Shown in pieces: positions 11,035-21,616 of a DNA stretch of 64,000 nt. How positions within the stretch are numbered: position 1 is the stretch's first letter; every line of letters starts with the position of its first letter. Source of the DNA: Macrolepiota albuminosa (Eukaryota; Basidiomycota; Agaricomycetes; Agaricales; Agaricaceae); NCBI GenBank assembly GCA_027475525.1, contig JAMWFC010000052.1, forward strand, positions 868,001 to 932,000, in the 5' to 3' direction. A program made the position numbers and the translations under genes. The notes beneath the pieces are model-generated. The model was not told the origin of the DNA. It was given only the letters and a program-made list of their open reading frames with translations, and did not search any database.

Positions 11035-13365
11035 ATGTGGTCTTTGGCTCCACTCCTCGTCGCTTTTAGCTTCCTCGCCGTGGCAGAAGCGTCACAACGC
11101 CGTTTTGTAACACCTTCAAGTCCTATTATACCTCCCCTTCATGCCTTTCTATCACGAGATACCAAGTTGAATGGAACTTCTCTCACCGCTATCACGCCGG
11201 TAACACTGTCGAGTGATAAACAGTGCGTCCTGACGTATGTAGAATTGCTGTCCGCTCAAAATCGTCATACAGGTCGTATTACACTCTGTTGAACATTGGC
11301 ATAATTACTTTTCGGGTCGCTCTTGACAGCGCTTCGTCTGATCTGTGGATAATCTCCTCTGACTGCACCACGAAAACCTGCAACGCCGTGCCCCGATATC
11401 CGTTGTCTTACTCAAGCCCAACTTACGTGCCTGTTAACGGCAATTCTACTACCTTTACGGTCAATTATGCGGACGGAACTGGTGCGTATTACTCAAAATT
11501 CGATGACCTTAATACAACGGTAATAATACGTATCACGAAGTGGCATCCGGCTTTGTTGCCAGAGAGAGCGTTTCACTCTCCAATCTCACTGTCACGAACC
11601 AGGTGTTTGGTGCATCCCATCCATATACTCCGTCTTCTACCTGTCTTACGTTTGAAATGAAGGTATGGTTACCAAGTCGAATGTAACAATGGTCGACCAA
11701 ACCAGTGGTATATTCGGACTTGGCTTTCCAAGGCTGTCCTCAATTCCGTCAACCGTTACAAATGGTGAGCTTCCATATGGTTAAACTTGCATTGAACTTG
11801 CGTCATGTGTACCTAGCGATACCGTTCCTTGTTCAACTGGTACAACAAGGCCTTTTGGAGTATCCTGTATTTGGATTGAGTCTAACGCGCAATTCTACCG
11901 GAACGCTTTCTATAGGTGAGTTTTATCTTCATCCCGGAAATGACTTCAATCTTATATGTTATCTGCAGGCGCGGTGGATTCTTCCATTGTCAAAAATACA
12001 AGCCTAATCAACTGGAACCAAGTCGTTGATTTTGCTCCTTTCAGATCGGAGAGCAATTCTTCAAGCTATCTCCAGTGGGCTATACCAATTTCCGCTGTTG
12101 CCGTACGTAAAGATCCTCACACCGCAATTGGAAGTCTCTAACGTTATGCTCTGTTGTTGTAGATCAATAGAACTCAAATTAAGCCGTCATCAACATATCC
12201 TAATATCACGGGCAACATATCGTTGGCGTTATTTGATATGTGTGTTTTTTCTCAATATGCTTCGACCTGGCTTGAACTCGAGTTGCAGCGGAACACCAGG
12301 TATTTACGGACCGATTCAAGATGTGTGTAATCTTAGAAGGACCTCGTTCTCTTCTCAACCTTTAATTTACTCCAGGTTGCGCGGTTATTCTCAACAATTG
12401 ATGGTGCGCGGTTGGTTGACGCTTGTAAGCGCTCTGAACTCTATTTAAGTTTCCATCCTGATCGTGATTCAGCGGGCCAGTGGGCAGTTCCTTGTGATAC
12501 AGTCGAAACCCTGTCGTTCACATTTGGGTAACTTTGCTCCGCACCATTGTTTGGTGGTCTCTCATGCAACCCGCAGCACGAAAAACTATACACTTCTTCC
12601 GTCTGATTATATCATTGGACCTGCATCAGGCAATCCGAATCTTTGTTTATCCTGGCCCCATGGATCCCCTCCTAGCGAAGACGGGATCGATTGGCAGATA
12701 GGTATGTTCTCGAGTGTGGTGACTGTGGACCCTCCAGTGATTGGAGCATCCAGGTACAGCTTTTCTTCGAACTGTTTACTCTGTTTTCAGGTATATGCTG
12801 TCATCCATTTCCATTTTCTCCTCTTGAACTTACTAATTCATGTTTAAGTTATGGAATCAATTCGAAAGAGCCTCCTCTGATCGGACTATATCCTTTGCAC
12901 AACACAACGAACTTCGAAACTCCTAACTCTCTGTCACAGGTTTTTTCGTCTCTTTCTGCCACCATCGCCACTACTCTACCCAACTTTTTACTCCCCACAC
13001 CAACTTATACGACGCCTCCGTATGCCTTCAACACCTCCGTCGGACATCTTCCTGAAGGGATCGCAACCTCGGGACTCGCGACAAGCACTTATCGCCCAAT
13101 CCTTGGTACTCACAGTAGTGTCAATGCTACAGTATTGCCGAAGATCACCCCGGCTCCAAGCCTTGTCACTTTCATTGTGACGAATTCTGCTGGTTCAACT
13201 CTCACTACAACATCAACTGTAATAGAACCGTCGGTGACGCTAGGTGTACCTCCGGGATGGAACGCGGGCACTACATTCCACACGGCATCTTTGACGGCTG
13301 CCTTCCTGGGATCTGTTCTGCCATGGATATTTATCTATCTTTTCAGCTCTGTTTTCGTTCTGTAA
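11035..13365 (+). CDS. Pepsin-like (A1) aspartic protease, secreted or GPI-anchored
   Basis: The start at 11035 gives the signal peptide MWSLAPLLVAFSFLAVAEA. Many short introns follow. The first catalytic motif is VALDSASSDLW (near 11320), so the usual D-T/S-G reads D-S-A. The second, formed across a 49-nt intron near 12240-12288, reads FDIGTPGIYGP. Later come RLFSTIDGARLVD and SGQWAVPCDTVETLSFTFG, which match agaricomycete A1 proteases. A Ser/Thr-rich linker (12950-13250) precedes a hydrophobic end, LPWIFIYLFSSVFVL, stop at 13365, typical of a GPI signal. Expected role: extracellular or cell-wall protein digestion at acid pH. Exon borders in the middle are inferred, and the Ala in the first motif may lower activity. 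Confidence 0.78.
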
Positions 13366-13591
13366 CTCGAGTAACTTGGACATTAGTATATCACTAACCA
13401 ATTTATTATTCGACGTTTCCAATAAATCGCACCGAAAGGTCGTTGGAGAGATTGCAGTATACAAAGTAGCTATAAGCGCAGAAGATCTTTGGGCAGAACG
13501 ACTGGGGCAAAAACGTTGCAACATTAAACGTTTTGTTGCCACAAATACAAAATTGTTTATCCGAAAGGGAAGAAAGCTATGTTGTGAGCCA

Positions 13592-13858
13592 TCACTGAAA
13601 GGACACAATCAACAGCACCATTGTGCGTCTCGTAAAGTCGTACTCTGAGGATAACTCCTCACTAGACCTCGCTGTGTCCCCTTGCTCAGAAGCAAGCATT
13701 GCCGCCAACTCGTATTTACTTGAACCATTAACAAGGCCAGGCATAGACTCTCCGACTAAAACTTTAGCCTTCTCGTCTTCATTGTTATTATCATTACTCA
13801 AGTTCTTTGCAAGGTGGATAAGTTGTCCATTATGAGTAAATACATATATAAGAACCAA
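13592..13858 (-). CDS. Possible small orphan reading frame
   Basis: A minus-strand frame of up to 88 codons with an acidic, soluble composition (for example KYELAAMLASEQGDTARSS). No domain or homologue was recognised. It overlaps only non-coding sequence of the convergent neighbours. It may be a late exon of an unseen gene or chance. Confidence 0.18.
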   Translation of the reverse strand: MVLIYVFTHNGQLIHLAKNLSNDNNNEDEKAKVLVGESMPGLVNGSSKYELAAMLASEQGDTARSSEELSSEYDFTRRTMVLLIVSFQ

Positions 13859-13925
13859 GTGTTCCTTACGTATTCAGAGTGCTAGTACTTGTGTCAATGT
13901 AAGCCGTACGGTTTCAGACCAACAC

Positions 13926-14079
13926 AGAACAGGACCACGTTATATTCTGCTAACACAAGGGTACAGTCTCAAAAGGAGTCCGAGAGAGAGAGAGAAGGAA
14001 AGAGAACAGGACCACGTTATATTCTGCTAACACAAGGGTACAGTCTCAAAAGGAGTCCGAGAGAGAGAGAGAAGGAAAG
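13926..14079. repeat. Perfect 77-bp tandem duplication (intergenic)
   Basis: Bases 13926-14002 recur unchanged at 14003-14079. The unit ends in a GA run. Period and perfection match the other fourteen duplications. Confidence 0.96.
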
Positions 14080-14269
14080 AGAAAGGGAAAGAAAGGAACC
14101 GGAAAATCGTATCAATATTCTATGACGAGCTGGCTTTTATCCAGCTCGTTAAGGTTCTGTCGTGTCTGTCGTATATGACGTAAGTAGTTGTAATCGACCG
14201 GGATTACAGTCAAGTGATATTGTGGAAAAGTCCTTTGACACCTTGTAACAATAAATCGATGGTTAAAAT

Positions 14270-15494
14270 CTAACTTTCTGCGTCCCGCGCTGATGGGCTA
14301 ACAATACTCTTGTGATAAGGAAGATCACGCTCCCACAGAGCACAACAGTCTAGGAGCAATATCAGTTCAACTGGTCTAGTAACCCAGAATAAGAATAAGG
14401 GGTGTACTTACAGCTGAGAATGCAGTTGGCCTAATCCAGTTGAAGCGGTCTGTCAATAGGGCACCTTGTACTGGAGCAGAGCCAAGACAACCAAAACTTG
14501 AAATTGCCAGTGCAAGACCGGTGCGTGCGCTACGCGGAAATCAGCGAAACTTAGCCTTCGTATGCAATGTTCTTTACCCAGATTCTCTAGGACTGCGAGC
14601 CAACGCAGCATAACCAGCAACAGACAAGGAAAGGCCTAAAAACGTCTCAGCGCCAGGTGTTTCATTCTAATGTTCAAGCTCACCAGCACCAGAAAAGAGG
14701 CCATACATAATACTGACAGCAATCAGAGTAGATTTAGTGTGACTGTCAAACGCTCGCTGTCAACGATTATTCTAAAAAAATTGACAGAGAAGAATCATAC
14801 ACTCCAAGAACAGCCCAAATCAGTGCAGCAGAGAAGAGCCCACAGGGAGCTTGCAGATTCCATGGGCCAAATCGGTCTGCCAAGAAGTTTCCACCAATGC
14901 GACCGACTGCACTACCAGCGTTGAGAATTGCAAGCTTGCCACATCGAGTCTACGTCAGACCAGTAATACTTGGCATGACATGGCCATAGAACATACAGAA
15001 TAGAAGGCAATGCTGTTGCTGACTCCATGTTGGACGGCGTATAACTGTAAATAAAATACTAAAAGAAAAACATTTCTGATTGTGAGCGGATTAAAGAATT
15101 CGGACTGATGTACCTGGGAAGTAACAGCCAAAGAGCGAGACCAGACCACTGCAGTAAGGTAACCTGTGGTAAATGAAATGATCCACCGCAAGATCCTCAA
15201 CCTACCCAGAGACACCTATCATGTATGGTACATCTGTCAAAAAGCTAACTAGATCAAGTGGAGGTGCCCGAGCCCGGAGATTATAGACGGCAGGATTGTT
15301 CCGCAGAAGGCAATTAGCAGCAAGGAGGCATCCTAGAACAACGTACGCCGTCGCACGTACCGCCTGCGCAAACCCGAGTTGAGGCATCAAATGGCTGGAG
15401 ACAGATTAGCATAATCACAGGGAAATTTTAAGGACAAAGAATCACTTTAACACTATTTGCGAAATTCGTGGTCAGCAACTTCCTCGAAAAGCTT
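14270..15494 (-). pseudogene. MFS transporter (monocarboxylate-type), 3' half, split by Copia
   Basis: This is the C-terminal half of a major facilitator protein whose N-terminal half lies at 20696-21616. Exons encode HLMPQLGFAQAVRA, LYAVQHGVSNSIAFYS, then the MFS signature NAGSAVGRIGGNFLADRFG, and end in a last helix TVVLCGSVIFLITRVLL with the stop at 14270. The family moves monocarboxylates or related small organic acids through the plasma membrane. A 5.2 kb retrotransposon sits between the halves, in or next to the intron before HLMPQ. I could not close the reading frame by one base across that intron, so the gene is probably inactive. Confidence 0.8.
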
Positions 15495-15499
15495 CTTTG
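15495..15499. repeat. Target-site duplication, left (CTTTG)
   Basis: The five bases CTTTG directly before the left LTR are repeated at 20691-20695, directly after the right LTR. A 5-bp duplication is typical of LTR-element integrase. Confidence 0.93.
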
Positions 15500-15738
15500 T
15501 GTTGCACTTGTATTGCAGAGGTTCACAGACTGAATACACGGAAGAGATACTTTGAGCTGGATGTTCACGTTTAAGAGTAAGTTTATTAGAATGATTATAC
15601 TACGATAAAAATGATTATACTACGTACCTGGATGTTCACGTTTAAGAGTAAAGAAAACGTAAGAACATCCAGGATGAAATAATCGGGCTAAGTCACGTGG
15701 TTAATACTGTGGGGGCACTGACGCATATACTCTCAACA
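15500..15738 (-). repeat. 3' LTR of Copia element
   Basis: This 239-bp LTR looks the same as the one at 20452-20690. Inside it a 24-bp segment (ctggatgttcac...) occurs twice, 71 bp apart, in both LTRs, so it belongs to the element. That spacing separates it from the period-77 duplications. Confidence 0.96.
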
Positions 15739-15746
15739 CTCCCACC
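15739..15746 (-). other. Polypurine tract of Copia element
   Basis: Read on the minus strand, GGTGGGAG lies immediately upstream of the 3' LTR. This is the expected place and composition for the primer of plus-strand DNA synthesis. Confidence 0.75.
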
Positions 15747-15765
15747 TGACGGAGTGCCCACAAAG

Positions 15766-18700
15766 TCACTGAAGATCAGTTCTCGAGAATTCCCCAACAA
15801 GACCCATAATACGACGAAGTTTGTCGACCAAAACACGTGGGAGTGGTTTAGTGAGCAAGTCTGCGGCCATGTCTTCAGTGGGGATGTAGACTGGTCGTAT
15901 TTTTCCGTCGTCAACGGCCTGTCGCAGCCAAAACCAATGGCGGTCTAGATGTTTGAGACGGCCCATATGTTCTGGCTGTTTAGAGACTCTAATGGCAGAC
16001 TGATTATCAATATTGAGAACGAGGGCAGCGGATTGTGGTATGCCGATGTCGGCAAGGAAGTTTCTAAGCCAACAAAGCTCGCGACCAGTTTCACTAGCAG
16101 CAACGAATTCGGCTTCTGTACTGGAGAGTGCGACAAGGGTCTGCAGTTTCGACATCCAACTCACGGCTCCACCGGCTACCAAGAGAATAGAGCCGGAGGT
16201 CGAACGGCCGTTATCAGGGTTGCCGCCGTGGTCTGAATCGGTGTAAGCAGCGAAAAGTGGGAATGCAGGGTTTGCCGAGTATTCGATCTTGTAATCTAGC
16301 GTACCCCTGATATACCTCATGAGATGTTTGACGGCCTTCCAGTGCTTGGGTCCAGCGCAAGAATTGAAACGACATAACACTCCGACTGCGAACGCAATAT
16401 CGGGTCGTGTGCACATAGCTAAATAGAGTAAAGCTCCAGTAGCCTGGATGTAAGGAACAGTACGCATTTCTTCGATTTCTTCCTGAGTGGAGGGTGCATC
16501 GGCTTTTGAAAGGCGCACGCTAGAATCGAGGGGTGTTTGGACAGCTTTGGAATCGAGCATATTGAAACGGGATAGAACGTCGATGGCGTAAGCACGTTGG
16601 TCAATCCAGAGCTTGCGGTTAGGTCGATCACGAGTGACGACTACACCAAGTAGTGCAGTAGTAGGCCCGAGATGTCGTAATTTGAAAAATTTACGCAACT
16701 CTGCGATTGTTTTGAGGATGGCGGAACGCGACTTTGATGCGAATGTCATATCGTCTACGTGAATCGGAACAATAATCCTGACTTCGCCTCGAAGGTACAC
16801 ATATACGCATGGATCGGACGTGATTCGTGAAAAACCTATCTTTAAGAAAACTTCATGCATGCGCTTGTGCCAGAGATTTGCACTCTGTTTGAGGCCATAA
16901 ATTCCTTTTTCAAGCTTTGCGCAAGGTGGTCCTTCTCCTGGCTTTTGTTCAACATCCGGTGGCACTTCCTCAGCAAAACCTTCCGGAAACTTCATATACA
17001 GGTCGGCATCCACTACTCCGTGAAGAAAAGCTGACGAAATGTCGACAGATTCAAGATACATATCTTCATAGGCAGCTAAGGCTAAGATCGTCCTCACTGC
17101 AGCCCATCGCGCTGTGGGAGCAAATGTTTCATCAAAGTCTACTCCGGGCCGCTGACTAAACCCTTGAGCGACAACGCGTGCTTTGAAACGTTCGATGGCA
17201 CCATCGGGGAGGTGTTTAACCTTGAACACCCATCTCGATCCGATTGCCTTACGACCTGGGGGAAGGTAAACGGCTCGCCAAGTTCCGTTGTTTTTGAGGG
17301 CATTCATTTCTTCACACATAGCCTTGTGCCACTCAGCTGCTTCATCACTGGCCATTGCTTCTCTGTACGACCGGGGGTTTTTATCGTGTGCTCCAACTTT
17401 GTATGCGGTTATAGAGTCAACATGAAGTGCGTCAAATTCTCCCACATCCTCTCCATATTTCACAAATACACGACCGACAGCCATTGCAGCTTCTGTGGAG
17501 TTTGCATTAATGGTGAGTGCCACCTCTTGCTCACCCAAACCATCAACATCGCCAATATTTATATCCCATAGTGCTTCTTCCATCGGAGCATCCGATTGTG
17601 GTGAAGGTGGTGGAGGTGGTGGCGGATCACGAACTAGGGGTGACTCGTGATTGGCTTGACGCTCGACTGCATCGTAATACTCAGCATCACGATCTCGTGC
17701 GGGTAACCTTATCCGTTGGCTAGGTTCTCGAGGTGGTGGAGGAGGGCGAGGTTGACGTGGTGCACGTAGAATTGGAACGGAATCCGAAGGTTGATTATCT
17801 CCCACCGGTACAGGTTCCGAAGGTTGATTAGCTCCCACCCTTTCTGCAGGTACTCCCACTGAATCTGAATCGTCTTCATCTATAGGCGTGAGAGGTTCAT
17901 CTGGGTAGGTTATATCAACATTCGTGCTCGCTGTCGGTGTGATGGGATCAAAAGAATCGTAAGGCTCGTAGGCTGGCAGATCATCAAATGCAGTAGATGG
18001 TGGTAATGGTGGCATATCAGAGAGTGAGAGGCCTGGGAAGCAGGTTTCGTCGAATATGACATCTCGAGACACTACTATTTTTCTTGTACGTGGCACGTAT
18101 ACCTTCCATCCAACATGGTTGCTTGGATAACCAATAAAAATTCCAGGGAGCGTGTGACCCTTTAGACCACGTCTCTTGTCTCGTCCAACCAACACATACG
18201 CCGCACAGCCGAAGACCCTGAGATGGCCAATTCGTGGTTTCCGTCCTTTATAGGCTTCAAAAGGAGTCATATTACCTGGCAATGCTGATGTCGGGGACCG
18301 ATTATGGACATGACGATATGCACCGAGCGCGTGTGCCCAGAAACTTTCTGGTAAACCTGCCTCTGCTAACATTGCTATGATAGATTCTTTAATCGTCCTA
18401 TTCAGACGTTCCGCAACTCCGTTTTGTTGCGGTGTGGCCACGTTTGTAAATTCAAGTCGTATTCCAGACTTTCTGCAGTAGTCTAGAAACTCTCTCGAGA
18501 TGTATTCGCCGCCTTTATCATGATGTAGGCACTTTAAAGTCTTGCCAGACTGACGTTCGATCTGTGCCTTGAAAAGTTTAAAAGCTTCGAATGTGTCACT
18601 TTTCCTGAACATATCGTATGCCTCCATCCATCGCGTACAGTCGTCAACAAATGTTGCCCACCACCTTCGATTAGTTTCGTGAGCACCACGCTGCATAGGA

Positions 18701-20325
18701 CCATGAACGTCGCTGAAAACGCGTCCCAAGACTTCCGTTGCCCTGTCTGCGGTGTGGGGAAAAGAAGCTCTATGTTGTTTTCCTTCCAAACACGGCTTAC
18801 AGATGTTTGGCATTGAATTCCCTGATACCGTTATCAAATCCTCACTTAGGTTGTGCTTAATTAGGGTGTCGAGACGATCACTCCCAAGGTGGCACATCCT
18901 TCTGTGGAGAAGATGTTTATCGATATGAGTTGACGTTACGAAAGCGGCATGAGCAGTTCCATTGATGCCGGGTAGAGCAGGGACCATCGTATCACCATCA
19001 AGGTAAGATGTGAGTGATTGATCAATAGTTGCCATCATCACTGTTTCGTTGTCTATATTAAATTGAACTTTCCGACTGTTGAATGTGATGGTGAATCCCC
19101 GATGTACTGCAAGAGTTGTGATCGAAAGTAGATTGTTCGCTAGCTCAGGTACGAAAAGGACATTGAAAATAACAACGTCGTTCAGCGGTTTGTTATCCTG
19201 ATCCCTGTCTCGTGGTCTGAATCTGATCGAACCTCTCCCCTCGGAATGAATCACTGTCCCATTTGCTACATGTATTGGAACTCGCCAAGAAATGAATGAT
19301 TCGGGTATAAACCACTCGCGATGTGGTGTCATATGGGACGTGGCGCCTGAGTCTGTGTTCCAGCGGACGTCAGGTGGTGACATGGTGAGGAGTGCTGATC
19401 GACAAACTGCTGCCTCGGCCTTTACTGCAGGGCCGTCACATCCCGCCTCTACTTTGGCTGGTTCAGTTTTTGCCTCCTTTGCCTCCTGCTTTCCTTTGCG
19501 TGATCGAGATTTCTTCGACTTTGAACTATTATTATCTTTCTTGATTTGCGTGCGTGCTGTCTGTAAATTTGGGCATTCTTGTACTTTATGCGTTCCGTCA
19601 CAAAGATAGCACGTAATAGTCCGTGCTGCTGCAGCTGCTACAGCTGCTGCGGTGGCAGTTGCTTCTTCTTCTGCCCCACGTCGTTGCGTTTCTTCTGTTC
19701 GGAAAGCCTCAAGTACGGCTTCCTTAGTAAGTCGATTCAACATTAGGACAGATGAAATGAAGGAGCCATATTCTTCTCGAGGCAACGCCCGCAGCATGGC
19801 CATAATCGATAGTTCGTCATCAAGAGTCTCGATCGTATATGTCTGAGTTGTGACTCCGTCTGGACCGACGATGGGCAATGGTCGAAGCATTCGAATGCGC
19901 TGCATCGCACCCTCAATACGTGTACAGAGATCTGTCAATGATTCATCGTCTCTTTTCCTGATGCTGAAAAGGTCGCTTAGAGAATTGAAACGTGCGTTCG
20001 GGGCTGACTTCGAATGGATCGTCTTAAGCTTATCCCACATCTCCTTTGGCTTGTCGCGTATAGCATCTACGTGAATTTTATTCCCTTCATCGAGCCATTG
20101 GTATATCTCTCCAGCTGCTCTGTCGCTTCTGAGATGGTACGAACTCCACGCTGCGTAAGATGTGGGGTTGTTTGGTTCGAGGAGTGGGGGCGATTCTCCT
20201 CCGGTAACTATACGGGCTCCGCCAACTGACATGAGTCGCCCATACATAGATTTTTCCCATTCGGTGTATTTAATGGTGCCGAGCTTAGACATTGGTGATC
20301 GGGAATTGATAGTGATCTCGTCCAT
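15766..20325 (-). CDS. Copia gag-pol polyprotein
   Basis: The protein has 1519 residues in a single frame. Gag comes first, with a zinc knuckle CYLCDGTHKVQEC (near residue 240). The protease motif is DSGATSHMT (near 330). Next come the pre-integrase HLGSDRLDTLIKH and the integrase core (FSDVHGPM, then DDCTRWMEAYD and QQNGVAERLNRTI). After a proline-rich linker, reverse transcriptase shows ARVVAQGFSQRPGVDFDETF and the catalytic HVDD in place of YVDD. RNase H shows DSDHGGNPDNGRSTSG and ALSSTEAEF. It makes and integrates element cDNA in virus-like particles. No frame break was seen. The start at 20325 is the first ATG after the 5' LTR. Confidence 0.96.
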   Translation of the reverse strand: MDEITINSRSPMSKLGTIKYTEWEKSMYGRLMSVGGARIVTGGESPPLLEPNNPTSYAAWSSYHLRSDRAAGEIYQWLDEGNKIHVDAIRDKPKEMWDKLKTIHSKSAPNARFNSLSDLFSIRKRDDESLTDLCTRIEGAMQRIRMLRPLPIVGPDGVTTQTYTIETLDDELSIMAMLRALPREEYGSFISSVLMLNRLTKEAVLEAFRTEETQRRGAEEEATATAAAVAAAAARTITCYLCDGTHKVQECPNLQTARTQIKKDNNSSKSKKSRSRKGKQEAKEAKTEPAKVEAGCDGPAVKAEAAVCRSALLTMSPPDVRWNTDSGATSHMTPHREWFIPESFISWRVPIHVANGTVIHSEGRGSIRFRPRDRDQDNKPLNDVVIFNVLFVPELANNLLSITTLAVHRGFTITFNSRKVQFNIDNETVMMATIDQSLTSYLDGDTMVPALPGINGTAHAAFVTSTHIDKHLLHRRMCHLGSDRLDTLIKHNLSEDLITVSGNSMPNICKPCLEGKQHRASFPHTADRATEVLGRVFSDVHGPMQRGAHETNRRWWATFVDDCTRWMEAYDMFRKSDTFEAFKLFKAQIERQSGKTLKCLHHDKGGEYISREFLDYCRKSGIRLEFTNVATPQQNGVAERLNRTIKESIIAMLAEAGLPESFWAHALGAYRHVHNRSPTSALPGNMTPFEAYKGRKPRIGHLRVFGCAAYVLVGRDKRRGLKGHTLPGIFIGYPSNHVGWKVYVPRTRKIVVSRDVIFDETCFPGLSLSDMPPLPPSTAFDDLPAYEPYDSFDPITPTASTNVDITYPDEPLTPIDEDDSDSVGVPAERVGANQPSEPVPVGDNQPSDSVPILRAPRQPRPPPPPREPSQRIRLPARDRDAEYYDAVERQANHESPLVRDPPPPPPPSPQSDAPMEEALWDINIGDVDGLGEQEVALTINANSTEAAMAVGRVFVKYGEDVGEFDALHVDSITAYKVGAHDKNPRSYREAMASDEAAEWHKAMCEEMNALKNNGTWRAVYLPPGRKAIGSRWVFKVKHLPDGAIERFKARVVAQGFSQRPGVDFDETFAPTARWAAVRTILALAAYEDMYLESVDISSAFLHGVVDADLYMKFPEGFAEEVPPDVEQKPGEGPPCAKLEKGIYGLKQSANLWHKRMHEVFLKIGFSRITSDPCVYVYLRGEVRIIVPIHVDDMTFASKSRSAILKTIAELRKFFKLRHLGPTTALLGVVVTRDRPNRKLWIDQRAYAIDVLSRFNMLDSKAVQTPLDSSVRLSKADAPSTQEEIEEMRTVPYIQATGALLYLAMCTRPDIAFAVGVLCRFNSCAGPKHWKAVKHLMRYIRGTLDYKIEYSANPAFPLFAAYTDSDHGGNPDNGRSTSGSILLVAGGAVSWMSKLQTLVALSSTEAEFVAASETGRELCWLRNFLADIGIPQSAALVLNIDNQSAIRVSKQPEHMGRLKHLDRHWFWLRQAVDDGKIRPVYIPTEDMAADLLTKPLPRVLVDKLRRIMGLVGEFSRTDLQ

Positions 20326-20439
20326 TTCGCGATGATATCGGAAGAATATTTATGTGAATGATGTGATGAAAAAGAGTGACTCTTGAGACAGACTTAAGCA
20401 AGGATGTAATCGATCTTCAGTGAAAGAATCTGTGGGCCG

Positions 20440-20451
20440 GGGCCCATAACC
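20440..20451 (-). other. Primer-binding site of Copia element
   Basis: Directly after the 5' LTR the minus strand reads GGTTATGGGCCC. This is complementary, with about one mismatch, to the anticodon stem-loop of initiator tRNA-Met (…CAT…). It suggests priming by a half-tRNA, as known for Drosophila copia and Ty5. Confidence 0.65.
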
Positions 20452-20690
20452 TGTTGCACTTGTATTGCAGAGGTTCACAGACTGAATACACGGAAGAGAT
20501 ACTTTGAGCTGGATGTTCACGTTTAAGAGTAAGTTTATTAGAATGATTATACTACGATAAAAATGATTATACTACGTACCTGGATGTTCACGTTTAAGAG
20601 TAAAGAAAACGTAAGAACATCCAGGATGAAATAATCGGGCTAAGTCACGTGGTTAATACTGTGGGGGCACTGACGCATATACTCTCAACA
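20452..20690 (-). repeat. 5' LTR of Copia element
   Basis: This is the 239-bp LTR at the upstream end of the element. By eye it matches the 3' LTR at every base, and it begins and ends with the TG...CA type boundary. Confidence 0.96.
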
Positions 20691-20695
20691 CTTTG
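20691..20695. repeat. Target-site duplication, right (CTTTG)
   Basis: This is the second copy of the 5-bp CTTTG that flanks the Copia element. Confidence 0.93.
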
Positions 20696-21616
20696 GTCAC
20701 TCAACTTATCGGGAAAACGACAGCGCCAATGGAGCTCCCGCTCAAAGCAATCCCAGAGGCAAGTGCTCTGCGTCGTTCAAAGTGCATCACTAGGATGCTC
20801 ATTGATGGCACAAAGGTCAGACCAAGCCCGATACCCATTCCTACACCTTGCGAAAGGAAAACCTGACACAGGTCGGGTCATCACATAAGCTTGTAGAATA
20901 GCACCTTCAAAACACACTTGAGAATACTCTTGCGGCTTGACTAATGAAAGCATGAAGAGCCTGCCAGAAAAGTTGACGAGACTTGATGTGAATTGAGAAT
21001 ATTGGCTCACGAAAAGCTGAAGATGACCGAACCAGTGATCACGAGCACTCGGAAGTAGCCAATGTCAAAGAGTTTTCCCGATAAAAGGCCAAGGGCGAAT
21101 GGCATCGCCAGCTGAAAACTGCCAATCCATCTAATGGACAAATGTTAAAAAGAGGCATTCCAACACAATGTTCTACTTGCGCAATTTTGCTGGGTTGATC
21201 GTTCGACAAGAATTCCCGGGTGTAGAAATCTAAGCCGAAAGTGAACATCATGTGGCAAGTATAGTAGATTGGAGCTAACTACCTTGATAGACACCGAAAG
21301 AGTTAAGATAACTGCACATGTGTGTTAGTTTTATTTGATACGACGGCTCCATCCCAACTAACCCGAATGTAGCGAACATCATGAACCACCTGAAAGGAGA
21401 AAAATCCGTAACGATGAGTTTTCATGCTTCTCTGAACATCTAGATTACCTACGAGCCAGCTACTGTACTCCATGCTCTGATACCGCCGTCTGGAATATCT
21501 GGTTTCAGGACTCGATCCAAGGAGGAATCTTCTGGTTTTGGTGTTTGTGAGAGAAGTTCTACTTCCTCTGGCGTACGCGTCGTGGATGGATAATCTGAGA
21601 GTGAAACCCGGGCCAT
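20696..21616 (-). pseudogene. MFS transporter (monocarboxylate-type), 5' half, split by Copia
   Basis: The start at 21616 gives MARVSLSDYPSTT and an acidic cytoplasmic head, then DIPDGGIRAWSTVAGSW, the usual lead into helix 1 of fungal monocarboxylate-type MFS proteins. Further exons carry FMMFATFG, the SNDQPSK loop, WIGSFQLAMPFALGLLSG and GVGMGIGLGLTFVPSMS, then ERRRALASGIALSGSSIGA and VVFPI. The frame then reaches a GTTGAG donor-like site, and the Copia element follows 10-15 bp later. Together with the 3' half this would have been a normal 12-helix transporter. Confidence 0.8.

Larger units (their letters stand above)
13366..14269. other. Intergenic between protease and MFS genes
   Basis: Two convergent genes end here. 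The stretch holds a weak minus-strand frame (13592-13858) and a period-77 duplication at 13926-14079, both listed separately. A GA-rich microsatellite of about 15 bp is part of that duplicated unit. Confidence 0.4.
15500..20690 (-). mobile_element. Complete Ty1/Copia LTR retrotransposon
   Basis: The element is 5191 bp long and lies on the minus strand. Its two 239-bp LTRs look identical, start TGTTG and end CAACA, and are flanked by the 5-bp duplication CTTTG. It carries one intact gag-pol frame of 1519 codons, a primer-binding site and a purine tract. Identical LTRs and an open frame suggest a recent insertion. The domain order protease-integrase-reverse transcriptase-RNase H places it in Copia, not Gypsy. 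It splits an MFS transporter gene. Confidence 0.96.

Noticed and set aside
15557..15652. Repeated ctggatgttcac... block next to the Copia element
   Set aside because: It has a 71-bp spacing and is present in both LTRs, so it is part of the element and unrelated to the period-77 set.
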